Of a DNA stretch of 64,000 nt, positions 21,797-32,734 are shown piece after piece. The notes beneath the pieces were generated by a model. That model did not search any database. It saw nothing but the letters and a program-made list of their open reading frames with translations, and was not told the origin of the DNA. Each line of letters starts with the position of its first letter. Positions within the stretch are counted from its first letter, which is position 1. The stretch covers positions 124,001 through 188,000 of the forward strand of contig JAPMOS010000027.1 of the NCBI GenBank assembly GCA_027972325.1, in the 5' to 3' direction. The position numbers and the translations under genes were made by a program. This DNA comes from Paratrimastix pyriformis (taxonomy: Eukaryota > Preaxostyla > Paratrimastigidae).

Positions 21797-23162
21797 ATGA
21801 CTGAACAACAAAAGAGAAAGAAAATGCGAAAAAATGCGCCACCACCTGAAGATCTGGAGGAAATCCGGCCTCCGCCGCCGCCGATTACCTCTACAGTTGA
21901 TGCTTTAGTTTTTTTCGCGCCACCTCAAGCCATCAACAAATTGATTGGGTCTCTCCACTCTCTTCTCCGTCTTCACGATGTCTCCAGAATCCTGGCAGAT
22001 TTGCTCCCTCTTCCACAGCACTTGAAAAGGGTTCGGAAAGAGACGAAAGATGGTCTGCAAACGAAATAACTGAAAGATTCAACCCGTCCAGCGACCACCT
22101 TTCAGATTCTTTTGGGTCTTATCCCGAGCGCGTTTCCCCCTGAAATCGAGACATTGACTCCGCCTTACGAAATGTCGAACGAACAGCTTTACGAGACTCT
22201 TCTCCCCCAGTGCGTCCGCGACACTATCTTCAAGCTCTTGTCGCAGCCGCCCACTCTCGTCCGACTGAAGGTCCCTGCCAGGGGCGCGCTCACCCCTGAT
22301 GAGTTGCCCATCTTGAACTCTGTATGGCCCGTTGTGCTCAGAAAGTCTGCCGACTTGCGGCTTTCCAATCGTCACTCACCCCCGGGCAGACCCGCAGGGT
22401 TGGGCGATGTCGACTTTGGCGAAGACCTCGCTCGAATGCGCACCCACATGCAGGAAGCAATCCGGCTCAGTCGAGAGGCAGCCGTGATATTAGGCCGCGA
22501 ACACTGCGACCATGCCCCAATGCAGTGCATGGTCTTGTTCCTGTTTGACACCCAGGCCCATTCACCTTCTCCTCAATAGGCCGGCGTGGGCGCGTTGGTT
22601 GTGGACCCAATGACGGGCCGGGTCTTGGCACAGGCGCACTCTGGCGACCTTCGAGTCTGACCCCTTCCACTGATGCCATCATCAACTTCAGCTGTAGATG
22701 CATCCCCTCCGACATGCTGCGATGGTCGCCATCGAAGCGGTGGGTGTCCGCACCCAAACACTGTCGGCGTCCCGTCTGTCCTTAGTCCTATTGCGCCTTT
22801 TATCCTCGATTTATCCTGCAGTGACAGCCGCCCACGCAAACCCACAGGAGAAAAACATGGCCCTGCCGTACCTCTGCACCGATCTTGACCTCTACCTCTC
22901 CCATGAGCCTTGCATGATGTGTGCCATGGGCATTGTACATTCTCGATTTGGTCGCGTATTTTATGGTTTCTCTGATCCCCGCGGAGGCGCTCTGGGCTCG
23001 TGCGCGCTCCTTCATGCGGATCCGCACATTAACCACAGGTCAGGTCCCTTTACGGAGTTGAATCATTTGAATTTGTCTAGATTTTCTGTTTGGAGAGGTC
23101 TTGTTGCGCCTCAAGATTCGGTCCAGATGCATGTGTTCGCCGAAGATGACCCGGCCGCTTAG
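21797..23162 (+). CDS. ADAT3: tRNA adenosine deaminase subunit ADAT3/Tad3
   Basis: Non-catalytic partner of ADAT2 in the nuclear enzyme that makes inosine at wobble position 34 of tRNAs. Exon 1 starts MTEQQKRKKMRKNAPPPED. The N-terminal domain includes LPLPQHLKRVRKETKDG, FPPEIETLTPPYEMSNE and NSVWPVVLRK. The deaminase fold follows: AGVGALVVDPMTGRVLAQ, then HPLRHAAMVAIEAVG, where the catalytic Glu of the HAE motif is replaced by Ala, as expected for Tad3-type pseudo-catalytic subunits. The zinc Cys pair is intact in LSHEPCMMCAMGIVHSRFGR. The gene ends RFSVWRGLVAPQDSVQM, matching the family C-terminus. Six to seven exons; introns are about 40-50 nt, one starting GTCTC at about 21950. Confidence 0.93.
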
Positions 23163-23208
23163 AATACGTTGCCTGATTGTCGACCTGCCCCTTTGGTTCT
23201 AGTGCGCC

Positions 23209-23829
23209 ATGGCTCCTCCCAAGCTTCAGCCCGGAACCCGCGTCCCGGCCTCTGCACCAACACCGAAGCAGCAATCTGATCCCTATGGGGATGCTATTGT
23301 GGCACCACTGCGCATTAAAGGTGCTCCTTTGCCCACCGTCGGTTATGTTCCCAAAAAGAGAAGACCACGTGAGCCTGCCACTATGATCCGAGAGTTGAAT
23401 GACGAAGAAAAGCAAAAGCTGGAAAAATTGGAGGCAGAGAAGGATGACGCTGAAGCCGCTGTCGATGCTGTTGCCCATGCCGTCGCAGAAGAGCAGAATA
23501 AACGTGCTCGCGAGGAGGAAAGGGAGGAGCAGCTGGAAGCTCACGCTGCTGCAACCTACGACTCTTTGTTGACGCCTGCAGAGCGCGAATACCAGCGCAG
23601 GCTGAAGGAGCGGGTCTGTCGTCGCATCACCACAACACCACATTCCGTCATCTCCACCTTTCTAGGAAGAACTCACCATTGCCAAGAAGGCAGTTAAGTC
23701 GCATAGGCAGCGCATCGAAGAGTTCAACGCTCACCTGGCATCCCTTTCAGAGGTCTGGCCGTTTCTTGTGTCTCCCCGAGTCCCATCTGTTTGCAGCACC
23801 ACGATATTCCCAAAGTGGGCCCTGGTTAA
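23209..23829 (+). CDS. FAM32A: FAM32A homologue (spliceosome factor)
   Basis: FAM32A is a short protein found in catalytic spliceosomes, where its C-terminal tail reaches into the active site and helps exon ligation. Three exons (23209-23613, 23666-23752, 23797-23829) splice in phase to about 174 aa. The signature is at the end: KAVKSHRQRIEEFNAHLASL followed by SEHHDIPKVGPG, matching the human end except that SWTK is replaced by GPG. The N-terminus has DAIVAPLRIKGAPLPTVGYV, like the KGPLKLKG opening, and a charged coiled coil lies between. It is longer than the 112-aa human protein. The terminal replacement is worth noting, since those residues lie closest to the splice site. Confidence 0.88.
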
Positions 23830-23923
23830 GGCACCGGCTGCAATGTTCGGCGCTGCACAGTCTTCTTCTTCTCTTTTTTTTTTCGTTTTCTTCTCTTTTT
23901 CTCCCTGCGGCCCTGGGGCGGTC

Positions 23924-23972
23924 CCCCCCCCCCCCCCCCCCCCCCTCCTCCTCCTCCTCCTCCTCCTCCTCT
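23924..23972. repeat. Poly(C) plus (CTC)n tract
   Basis: About 22 C followed by CTC triplets in the space between FAM32A and TMEM50. Confidence 0.8.
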
Positions 23973-24157
23973 TCCTTCCCCCTCCATCTTCATACCTTGG
24001 CGATGGCGTGAACGACTTCCACCAACAGGATGGAGGATGGAGTTCCGGCAAGTGCAAGTGTTATCCACAAAAGGCCGCCAAAAAAAAGATCCCACAAAAC
24101 GGAGGCGAGGCAGCAAATCATCGCGACCTCACTCGGGGACGCAGACAAAGCGGAAGG

Positions 24158-24792
24158 TCAGCGACCTATTCCAGCGAATGAGACTCTGGGGGTGGGACCG
24201 GCGAGAGAGACGGACCCGGCCATAATCAACAGATTTTGCAAGAGAATCGCTATACCCGGCCAGACGAATTTGGCTCCGATGGCATAAGTGATCAGAATCC
24301 AAATGGAGAATAGTGGAGCAGCGAAGATGATAGCCAACAAGGAGAAATAGAGCACCTTTGTGAACATTTTCACGCAATCGCTATCGCTAGAATCGCCTAT
24401 TTCCCGTTCAAAACAATCCTGATCTGGAGATCAAACCACGAGACCATTCACGTTATTCATGTTCAACGAGCAGAAAAAGATCCCAGCGACGTTCCCGATC
24501 ACACCGGGGAAATCTAGAAGAGATTTTTCGAATTTAGGAGCAATCTAACGATTTCAGACAATAGGCCCACTGAACAGTAGAATTTCCTGTTGTGATTCCC
24601 CAGTCCGCGTCAGTCTAGGGAATGGCGAGTCAATGAGCAATTACACTTCATTCGACGGACGCGAGGGCCCATCACTGCCCCATCAATGAAAAGCCACCAA
24701 CCAATGGCAATCAAAGCGCCACAAAGATACGCAAAAATGGTTTTACGGGTGTGCCCCCCGTCAAAGTCCTCACAGCACGCGCAAATCGCCAT
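24158..24792 (-). CDS. TMEM50: TMEM50-family four-pass membrane protein
   Basis: Small endomembrane protein family (TMEM50A/B) found from protists to humans; molecular role poorly known. Four exons on the minus strand splice in phase. Exon 1 from the ATG at 24792 gives MAICACCEDFDGGHTRKTIF then LCGALIAIGWWLFIDGAVMG, with the family GWWxxIDxAV motif. Exon 2 contains GNSTVQWAYY, exon 3 FPGVIGNVAGIFFCSL, and exon 4 VKMFTKVLYFSLLAIIF, then SIWILITYAIGAKFVWPG and IAILLQNLLIMAGSVSL. It stops at GIGR (24158-24160). Donors are GTCCG, GTCTG and GTCTC, and introns are 45-50 nt. Head-to-head with the PSI-domain gene, 61 bp apart. Confidence 0.9.
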
Positions 24793-24853
24793 CGAGGCTT
24801 TGTTCCCGTGGTTTGCCAGACCACAACCGATTAATCCCATCGTTTTTCATTCG

Positions 24854-27837
24854 ATGGTGATCCGGCGCGGCTTATTGTATGTACTGCTCGTCTTCCTGGG
24901 AGCCACTCTCGTTGGCGCCGATACGGAATTCCTCGCTGCCGGTGAGTTTACCTTGATCAATGCGGCTGCTTCCGAGCGCGGTTTCATTGGGATGTACGAT
25001 CTTGGGACCAACAAGTGGACCAAGCTGTTTGAGGTCCCCCGCAACTCAACCCACCGCGCTGTTTATGGGCAAATTGGCGACGTTATCTATTTTGGCGGCC
25101 CCTCCTCTTTTGTGTTGAACGACGCAATTGTCACGGGTCTTGTTGCTTACGACACTCAGAGTGACACCAGGTACTCCATTTCCGGGAGTCCCCGGGAGGG
25201 CTTGATCAAGGCCCTCCTCATCAAGGATTCCGATGTCTTTGTGGGTGGCACCTTCAAAACGCTGTCCTCCACCGACGGCAAGACCTGTGTTGGCCTGGCC
25301 AAGTTTGTCCCGTCTTCGGCCACCTGGGAGTTTGTGGCCACGCCCCCGGCCTCGGTCAACGAGGTGGTCGCCCTGGAGCTCTTCCCCGGCTCGAACACGC
25401 TGATGGTGGGCTGGGCGGGCAGCAACAACCTCTACCGGCTCAACGTGGCCACCCAGGAGTGGAGCCAGGTGGCCCTGCTCAACGGGGTCCCCGAGCAGAT
25501 TCTCTCGTGCGGCTCGATGGTCTACGTCCGCACCTCGGCCGGCGGCCTGTACAGCTGCGCCGAGACCACCTGCGAGTCCAAGAAGACCGACGCGAGCCCC
25601 GTCGAGCTGGGCTGCTACCTGAACGCCAACGCCCTGTACGTGGCCACGGCCACCACCGTGTTCGCCTTCGACCAGCCCGAGTCCTTCCTGGGGGCCGTCT
25701 CGCTGGTCGACGGCGGCGACAGCCTGAGCGAGGACACCACCCGGCCCCGCTTCCAGACCCTGCAGTACATCGCCTGGTCGGGCTACGACAAGGGCCTCCT
25801 GATGGCGGGCCTCTTCACGGCCTCGCTGCCCAACTCCAACCAGCCCACCCAGCAGGTGCTCCGCTTCACGGCGGGCGTGGCCCTGAGCACCAACACGGGC
25901 GGCACCATCGCCCTGCCCAACTTCGCCGCCCCGGCCCAGTCCGTGGGCCGGTGGTTCGCCACGGCCTCGCCCCGGAACCTGCTCTTCGGCAACTTCCAGC
26001 CCCTGCCCACCAGCGCGGCCGCCTCGGAGCCGGTGTTCTCCTTCCTGCCCGGCGACCGGGTGCCCGCGGGCGTGGCGCCCCTGACCCTGACCACCTCCTC
26101 GGGCACGCCCACCCTGGCGACCCGCTCGGTGGAGGCCCTCAAGGTGCCCCTGGCGGGCCTCTTCCCGCTGGTGCTGACCTCCTCCAAGGACCTCCGGGGC
26201 GGCACGGTGCTCAGCCAGTTCTACGACAGCCGCACCAACATCGTGGCCCTGGTCACGGGCCATGCCGCCGAGACCCGGCTGATCCTGTTCCCCTACAACG
26301 AGACCCTGGCCAGCCCCCTGGACTCGCCCGTCCTGGTGAACGTCCTCTACGGGGTGCGCTACTCCCAGGTCGAGATGGCCCGCTCGGCCACGGGCCTGCT
26401 GTACGTCATGCCGCTCGACACCCACCCCCGGGCCGTCTCCATGACCCTGGTCGAGCTGCCCACCGCCAACCCCGCCCAGGCGGTCACGGCCAGCATCCCG
26501 CTGCCCAACGAGGCCATGTGCCCCGACGACCAGTCCACCTGCCGGGTCACGGCCATGGCGGCCTGGGGCGACGGGGTCGTGGTGTCCGTCTCGCAGCATT
26601 CCAGCCAGGCCCGCCTGTACCGCTTCCTGGAGTCCGAGCGCCGCTGGGCCCGCTTCCCCAACGCGCCCCTCGCCCAGGCCGGGGCCGCCGACTTCACCGC
26701 GAGCCACTCGCCCCACAGCATCGTCAACGCGCTGACCGTCGACGAGGCCGGCAACCTCTTCGTCGGGGGCGCCTTCCAGCGGACCCTGCCCTCGGGCGAG
26801 CTCCAGTACGCCCTGGCGGCCTTCGACCCCTCCGGGGCGGACATCCCCCTGGCCGGCTGGACGGCTGCCACCCGGGAGGCCTTCGCCGCGGGCCAGTCGC
26901 TGCTGGTCTACCTGACGGCCCTGTCCGGGTCCGGGGCCACGGCCCGGGTGGCCCTGGCGGCCATGGTGGCGGGCGAGGGCGAGTCCCTCCAGGACCGGAT
27001 GCTCGTCGCCAACCTGGGCGCCTCCAAGGCCCAGGCCTTCCCCATCGGCGGGCCCAACGTCGGCTCGGCCCCGTCCGTCTTCGACCTGCACATGGAGCCC
27101 GACACATGCAACGTCCTCTACGCCGGTCCGTGCCCCGGCCACACCCCGGCCCGGTCGCTGCTCCCGGGAGGGGAGGGGGAGGATGGGCGGCTCGTCTTTC
27201 TCTCTCCTCTCGCTCTCCCCCAACCACGGCCACCAATACCCATACCCATACCCACCGCCCTGCCCTGCCCCTTCCCCTCTGCTTCGGGCCTGCCGCAGGT
27301 CGCTTCACCCACGTCGCGGGGAGCGTCACCCCGCACCTTGCCCTCTTCTCGTACTCGGCCACGGAGGCCGCCTGGAGCCTGGCCGCCCTGCCCAACGCCT
27401 ACCCGGACGCGGCCCCGCACGCCCTCTCGCCCGTGGTGCGGGCCCCGTTGAACTGCTCGCTGCTGACCAGCTGCGCCCAGTGTGCGGCCGACGCGGGCTG
27501 CGTCTGGTGCCGCGACCGCTACTACGCGGCCCTGGAGAAGGGCACCTGCCAGCCCATCAGCACGGCGTACTCCCACTGGAGCGCCGCCTCGGAGTACGAC
27601 CTGCACGCCTTCTGCCACACCGAGCCCGCCCAGTGCGTCCCCGAGCCGCCCTTCAGCTGGCCCTGGTGGGCCACCATGGCCTGCACCCTCTCGGCCCTGG
27701 GCATCAGCGGGCCCTTCACCTACCTCTGCCTGGGCTTCTGCAGGAAGGCCCGCAAGGCCCGCCGGGAGCGCTACCTCACCCTGGCCCAGCAGAGCGCCGC
27801 CGCGCCCCTGCCCCCCAAGCCCATCCAGAACTACTAG
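24854..27837 (+). CDS. Type I membrane protein with propeller-like ectodomain and PSI domain
   Basis: Two exons (24854-27125, 27299-27837) give 936 aa in perfect phase. A signal peptide is clear (MVIRRGLLYVLLVFLGATLV, cleaved near GADTEF). The ectodomain contains Kelch/Rax2-like blades, for example FIGMYDLGTNKWTKLFEVP, VFVGGTFKTLSSTDGKTCVG, LFVGGAFQRTLPSGELQYAL and GRFTHVAGSVTPHLALFSY. A cysteine-rich PSI (plexin) domain follows at about residue 785: LLTSCAQCAADAGCVWCRDR. One transmembrane helix (WWATMACTLSALGISGPFTY) and a short basic tail end the protein. Likely a cell-surface receptor or adhesion protein. The beta-propeller assignment rests on motif style, not on alignment. Divergent from TMEM50. 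Confidence 0.82.
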
Positions 27838-28208
27838 GCGCGGCCCCCACCCCGCCCCGCCCCGCCCCCCTTTTTGCGCTCCACCCCGCACCTCCCTCTG
27901 CCCATCCCTCGCATTTCAGCGTTCAATCACCTCCCCTTTGGGCTGTGGCTGTTGTTTGCATTATTGGCACCACCCACCCACCCCCCGCCTGGGGTTTCTC
28001 TGGTGCGCTTTCTCTCCCTCGCCACCGCCATCATCGTCGCGTCCATGTGCCGCTCGGCCGCCACCCTCCAACCGACCACCAGATCGTTTCTGGCCGGTGG
28101 CCGGACGTGCCCCCGTGTCCATGTGCCCTTTCGTTTGGGTTTCGTCTTTTTCGGCTCAGAAACAAGCCCTCCCCTCCCCCGGAGGACTGCCGCAAGAGGA
28201 CGTGGGGA
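27838..28208. other. Convergent 3' intergenic region
   Basis: Space between the stop of the PSI-domain gene and the GPATCH3 stop. No conserved frame seen on either strand; pyrimidine-rich on the plus strand. Confidence 0.5.
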
Positions 28209-30941
28209 TCATTGGACGCCGCCGCCGGGGTCCGGGGCCGGGCCGGGGTTTCCGGGGCCCCCCACGAGCCAGCTGGCGGGGTCCTCGAGGGCGGCGCTCT
28301 CGCGGGCCGCCACGAAGCGGATCGGCGGGTAGGGCAGCTGGCGGCTGTCGAGGGCCACGACCGGCCCGGCCTGGTCCTCTTCATCGTCCTCGTCATCGGG
28401 CTCCTCGACCGCCTGGTCGGGGTGCCGCTCCTCCGGGGGCCGGGCGGGGGGCTGGTCGAAGGCCGTTCCGATGAGGTGGCACACCTCGGGCCGGTGGCTG
28501 CCCTCCTCGTGCAGGACCACCAGCTGTTGGCTGCCCCCCCTGCTCGCCGCTACACCCCGGGCATTGCAGTCGGGTGGGGATGGTCTGAGTGCGGCCGGGT
28601 TGCCCAGGGTGACGCGCCGGCAGACCTCTCCGCCATGCGACCCGGGCGCGCTTGGTCCGGGCCCGGAGGGGCCCCGCCTGGCCGTCCCACCCCAGGCCGG
28701 GCTTGGCCGGGTGGCCGTCCTCGGGGTGGCCCCCACCCCTACCTCGCCGACTGCCCTTCCCGCCCGCGAGGGCAGAGGGGAACTCGATGGGTAGGGGCAA
28801 AGCCAGGCCTCCCCGGCAGCGGGGCCCGAGGGGCATCCCGGGCCGCCAGCCCTGGACGGTCAGCAGCTTGGACCCGATACGGCGGGTGTGCCGCTCGAAG
28901 GCCCCGATGGGCGCGCTGTCGGCTCGGGCGAGCGCCTCGCTCGGGTCTGCCCGGGACGCGGAGTCACAAAAAATGAAGAGAATGAGGAAGGAGGTGAGGT
29001 GGTTGTGTGCGCGCGTGGGGGGAGGGAGGGGAGGGGAGGGGGAGGGGGAGGGAGGGGGACAGACTGCTCATAGGGGGGACCGCCGGCTTGGCGTGCCAGC
29101 CGCGGGGCGGGGCCTGGGGCGGCTCTACCTGGTCCTGCTGAAGCTGTGCTCCGGGGGGCGAGGGGCCCTCATCCTCGGCGGACCCCCACGACTGGCGATC
29201 GGCCAAGGGGCGCCCCTGCACCCAATCCCACCCTGGCCACCGCGATTCGTATGTCGCCGTGAGGGCGGCCGCGGAGGACGGAGGAGGGCGGCAGACCGCG
29301 GAGGGTCTCGGGAGGGGCACGATCGAGCTCAAGGTCGTCGCCCAGCAGCTCGGTCTCGTCCTCGTCCCGCACCCGCCAGCGCTGCTCGTCCGTGTAGAGA
29401 ATCTGCCCCCCCGCGCAAGCAGGTCCAAGGGCCGTGGAGTGTGAGCATGAACGATCGGGAGGCTGGGAGCACGGAAAGCGAGGCGGAGGCCGATCGGGGC
29501 CGCGGACCGTCCCCGAGGCGTCGCCCTTGTCGAAGGTCTTCTCGGTCTCCCCGTCGAGGCGCTGCTCCTCTTCGATGTTGTCCCGCTGGGTGGCGGCCCA
29601 CACGTCCCATGCCTCGGGCTCGGCCTCCTCCTCCTCCTCCTCCGCCGCCGCCGCCGCCACCGCCTCGTCATCCTCGTTCGCAGGGGCTTCGCGTGACGGG
29701 GCTGGGAGCCGGGGACGGTCGGAGACCCGGCGGTTGGGGCGGCGCCAGACCAGCCCCGCGGCGGCCTCGTCCCAGCCCACCTGGCGGCGCTCCTGCTGGG
29801 CGCCCCCGCAGAGGTCGCCCCGCTGATCGGCATCAAGGGGCCGAGGCGGCCGGCGTTGGAGCAGCTTGGCCGAGGGGAGGACCGCCGCAGGTCCGGCACC
29901 GAAAAGGGGTGTGCTGTCTGGACCTGCAGGCTGGCGGGGGAGCTCAGACTTGCAGGCGGGGCTTCTGCTTGCTGGGGCGCCCGGCTTGCTGGAAACAGAC
30001 GGCAGCTGTGGGTGGGGCGAACGGGGGGATGCTTCCGTGCCGCGGCGAGAAGGATGGGCGCCCGGACCATCGGCTTCATGAGGCGCCATGTCTGCGGGCA
30101 CTGTCTGGGCCTCGTCCCCGGCTTGCGGAGGAGAGCCCCTTTGCTGGGGGTGTGGAGATGCTGCGGGCAAACGGCCCGATTCAGCACCACTACCCAATAG
30201 GCCAGCGCTCTGTGACTCATGTGGTGGTGGCGTCCGTGGCTCCGATGGTTGGGTGAGATGTGGGGTCAGGACCGGGGGCGGGGGCACCCGAGCAAAGACG
30301 CGCCTCTGGGTCACGTAGGCTGATGGAAGCTCACCGTGGGGCCCGGCGACGGGTGGTCCGTCGCGCTTTGAAAACAGGTGCAGGCCGAGCGTGGCCAAGT
30401 AGCGGGTGGGAATGAGGCATCGGCCGATGGCCGCCCGGACACGGGCCAGAGGGGTTCCCACATTCCCCTGGGGAAGCCCGCTCGGCGGGTGGAGCTCCTC
30501 CATGGCAGCGTAACGAGCCTGGACGGTCTCATCGGAGCTCACAGCCTCTACCAGACACGACGCGACGCTCAGGGCACCGGCGGCATCCACCCAACGACGA
30601 TCGGCGAAATGGGCCGCCACGCTCGATGCCATTCGAACGGGGCACCAGAGCGTCCGGGACTTCGACGGTAGATCTTCTGGTCGTTTTAAAAAGTGGAAAA
30701 CAGAGAACTGCTCCGATTCAATCGCATCAAAAAAGAAGGAACGAAGGTCGGCGCATGTGAATTGTGGGGGAATGTTGCGAAGAATGTAGAGAGCCGTGTT
30801 CTCCTCTGGGATACATTGTGAAAGTATCTTTTCTTCGATGCGTTCAAAATGTAAGGGCTGCAGTCGGGTGAATGCGGCGGAAAAAGAACCCGGCAGTGAT
30901 TGCGCAGTCAACCGAGGATTATCCGACACCTCTCTCTTCAA
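28209..30941 (-). CDS. GPATCH3: GPATCH3 homologue (G-patch protein)
   Basis: G-patch proteins activate DEAH-box RNA helicases; human GPATCH3 is nuclear and also linked to antiviral signalling. The N-terminal domain reads YILRNIPPQFTCADLRSFFF then SEQFSVFHFLKRPED, and the family block LPQGNVGTPLARVRAAIGRC. A long disordered acidic middle follows, then YTDEQRWRVRDEDETELLGD. The G-patch itself is GAFERHTRRIGSKLLTVQGW and RPGMPLGPRCRGG (about 28830-28905). The C-terminus, with HLIGTAFDQPPARPPEERHP and PYPPIRFVA, matches the human end (TIYDEPLP, TSMKFRTD). Human GPATCH3 is 525 aa; this one is longer because of Pro/Ser-rich inserts. The start at 30941 lies only 8 bp from the divergent TM2 gene, so the true start may be internal. 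Confidence 0.85.
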
Positions 30942-30949
30942 AAAAAGTG

Positions 30950-31636
30950 ATGAGCTATCAGCCGGTTCAGGGTCCCCAGTACGTGATGGCTACCCCTGCG
31001 GTGATGATGCAGGTACCTTACCCGTCCGTTGGTGTCCTTTTTGCGGCAGTAATTTCTAATACTTTCTTGTAGGCGCTACACTGGCTACATCGGGACCACC
31101 CAGCTCCTCGACGGCCGTGTTGGATGGGGTCTTGGTGCAGGTGACAAATTCGAGGAACAATGGGCCTACCTCGGTTGGCTTTCCTGCCTTTTCTGCTTTT
31201 GTGGTGGCCATCGGCTGTACGTTGGCGACGTCCCTTGCGCAGTGGCCCAGTGTTTGACATTTGGCTTCTGCGGAATCGGCGGCCTGGTTGACCTTTGCCT
31301 GATCCCCTCCATGGTTGAAGAGGCCAACAAGGAGGTGCAAAAGCAGCGCTCCCTGTACATGACCCAAGTTCAGCAATCCGCCCAGATGGTCTGACCGTTC
31401 CGTTTTCTGAACTTTCAACCGTGAACGGGGGCTCTTCTTTGCCAATCGCTTCGCAGGTTCGCGGCGCCTATGTGGCGCCCCAGCCCGCTCCCCAGATGCA
31501 GTACGTGCAGCCCGTCCCGGTGGGGCAGCCTCAGCCCCAGGCCCAGCCCCAGGCCCAGCCCCAGGCCCAGCCCCAGACCACGATGCCCATGCCCATGCCC
31601 ATGCCCGCTCCGGGCGCAGCTCCGACGACTCTGTAA
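30950..31636 (+). CDS. TM2-domain membrane protein
   Basis: Three exons (30950-30978, 31073-31388, 31457-31636) give 174 aa in phase; the first donor is GTACGT, chosen because it is the only one that keeps the frame. The TM2 domain has two hydrophobic segments around a short turn: WLSCLFCFCGGHRLYVGDV and AQCLTFGFCGIGGLVDLCLI, with the typical GxHRxYxG and GxxDL patterns. No signal peptide precedes it, unlike metazoan TM2D1-3. A charged helix, then a Gln/Pro repeat (QPQAQPQAQPQAQPQ) and a Met-Pro repeat, form the cytosolic tail. Role unknown; TM2 proteins elsewhere are linked to Notch and endosomal trafficking. Confidence 0.85.
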
Positions 31637-31789
31637 AGCAATGTCCATGTCCACCTTCTCGGCTCCGGGGAAGCCCATCCCCACCACCGTTTGTGACCCC
31701 TCCCCCATCATGGCACGGCCGCGGCTGTGCTGGCGCCCTGTGGGCGCTTCTGCGCTCCTCTCCCCCCCTCCCTCCCTCCTCCCTCCCCC

Positions 31790-31985
31790 TCCCCTCCCCT
31801 CCCCTCCCCTCCCCTCCCCTCCCCTCCCCTCCCCTCCCCTCCCCTCCCTCCCCTCCCCTCCCCTCCCCTCCCCTCCCTCCCCTCCCTCCCTCCCCTCCCT
31901 CCCTCCCTCCCCTCCCTCCCTCCCCTCCCTCCCCTCCCTCCCTCCCCTCCCTCCCTCCCTCCCCTCCCCTCCCTCCCCTCCCCTG
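31790..31985. repeat. CTCCC/CCCTC minisatellite
   Basis: About 195 bp of CCCCT and CCCTC units on the plus strand, downstream of the TM2 gene. It reads open in several frames but encodes only Ser/Pro/Leu repeats. Confidence 0.85.
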
Positions 31986-32337
31986 GTTTTGTCTCAGGTC
32001 GACCGCTTGTGGGGCTCGCCGAGCCCGTCCAGCGGCGCCCGCTTTCCGCTTTTCCTCCTCGTTTGCGTCTTTCCCGTCCCCGCCCCTCGCCTCGCCTCGC
32101 CTGCCCCCTCATGTCTGCCCCCCTCATGCCCGCCGACCCCATCGACCCGCCGGACGGCCTCAGTCCGGCCCTCGTTTGTGAATACCATCATGCACTCCCC
32201 TCCCTCCCTGCCCCCAACCTGAGCCGGGGCCTGATCGGATGGCGGGGGGCGGCGGGTCCTCTTCGGGCGCCCATGGGGGCCGAGCGGGAGGGCAAGGGCA
32301 GCCGGACGGGGAAGGGCCCACCGAGCGCGAGCATTCA

Positions 32338-32412
32338 CAAAGAGAAAAGAGGAGGAGGAGGAGGAGGAGGAGGAGGAGGAGAGGAGGGAGGAGGAGGAGG
32401 AGGAAGCGTCGC
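32338..32412. repeat. GAG/GGA triplet tract
   Basis: Purine-only triplet repeats between the TM2 gene and the DNAI2 3' end. Confidence 0.75.
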
Positions 32413-32734
32413 CAAGGAAAGGAGGGAGTACAGCTCTAGTGGGTCCCGACCCCAGTCCCGGCCTGGGCACGCCAGCCCCATGGGGGAGGGAGGGGAGGGG
32501 GGAGAGGAGGTGGTGGTCGGTGGCCTCCTCTGCCCGACCGACCGACCGACCGACCAGGGGCTGCCGTCATGTGGCGGCCCGGCCCGCCGGGCAGGGCGGC
32601 AAATCAGGGGGGAGGGGGGGGGGCAGGCGTGGATGCCTGTGTGGGCGCAGTGGGGCCGGCGGGGGGAGGGGGCCGACAGGGCGTGCCAGCGAGCGTGGCC
32701 TCGGTCACCCGAGGGCTGTGTGGGGCCGGCCGGG

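Noticed and set aside
24030-24287. 85-codon plus-strand frame over the TMEM50 3' end
   Set aside because: Antisense of the TMEM50 exon that encodes well-matched membrane helices.
25046-27223. 725-codon minus-strand frame
   Set aside because: Antisense of the PSI-domain gene, whose plus-strand frame has signal peptide, PSI domain and membrane helix. The minus frame is Gly/Arg/Gln-rich without motifs.
31693-32181. Ser/Pro/Leu open frame over the CTCCC array
   Set aside because: Pure repeat translation, open in several frames, no flanking conserved sequence.
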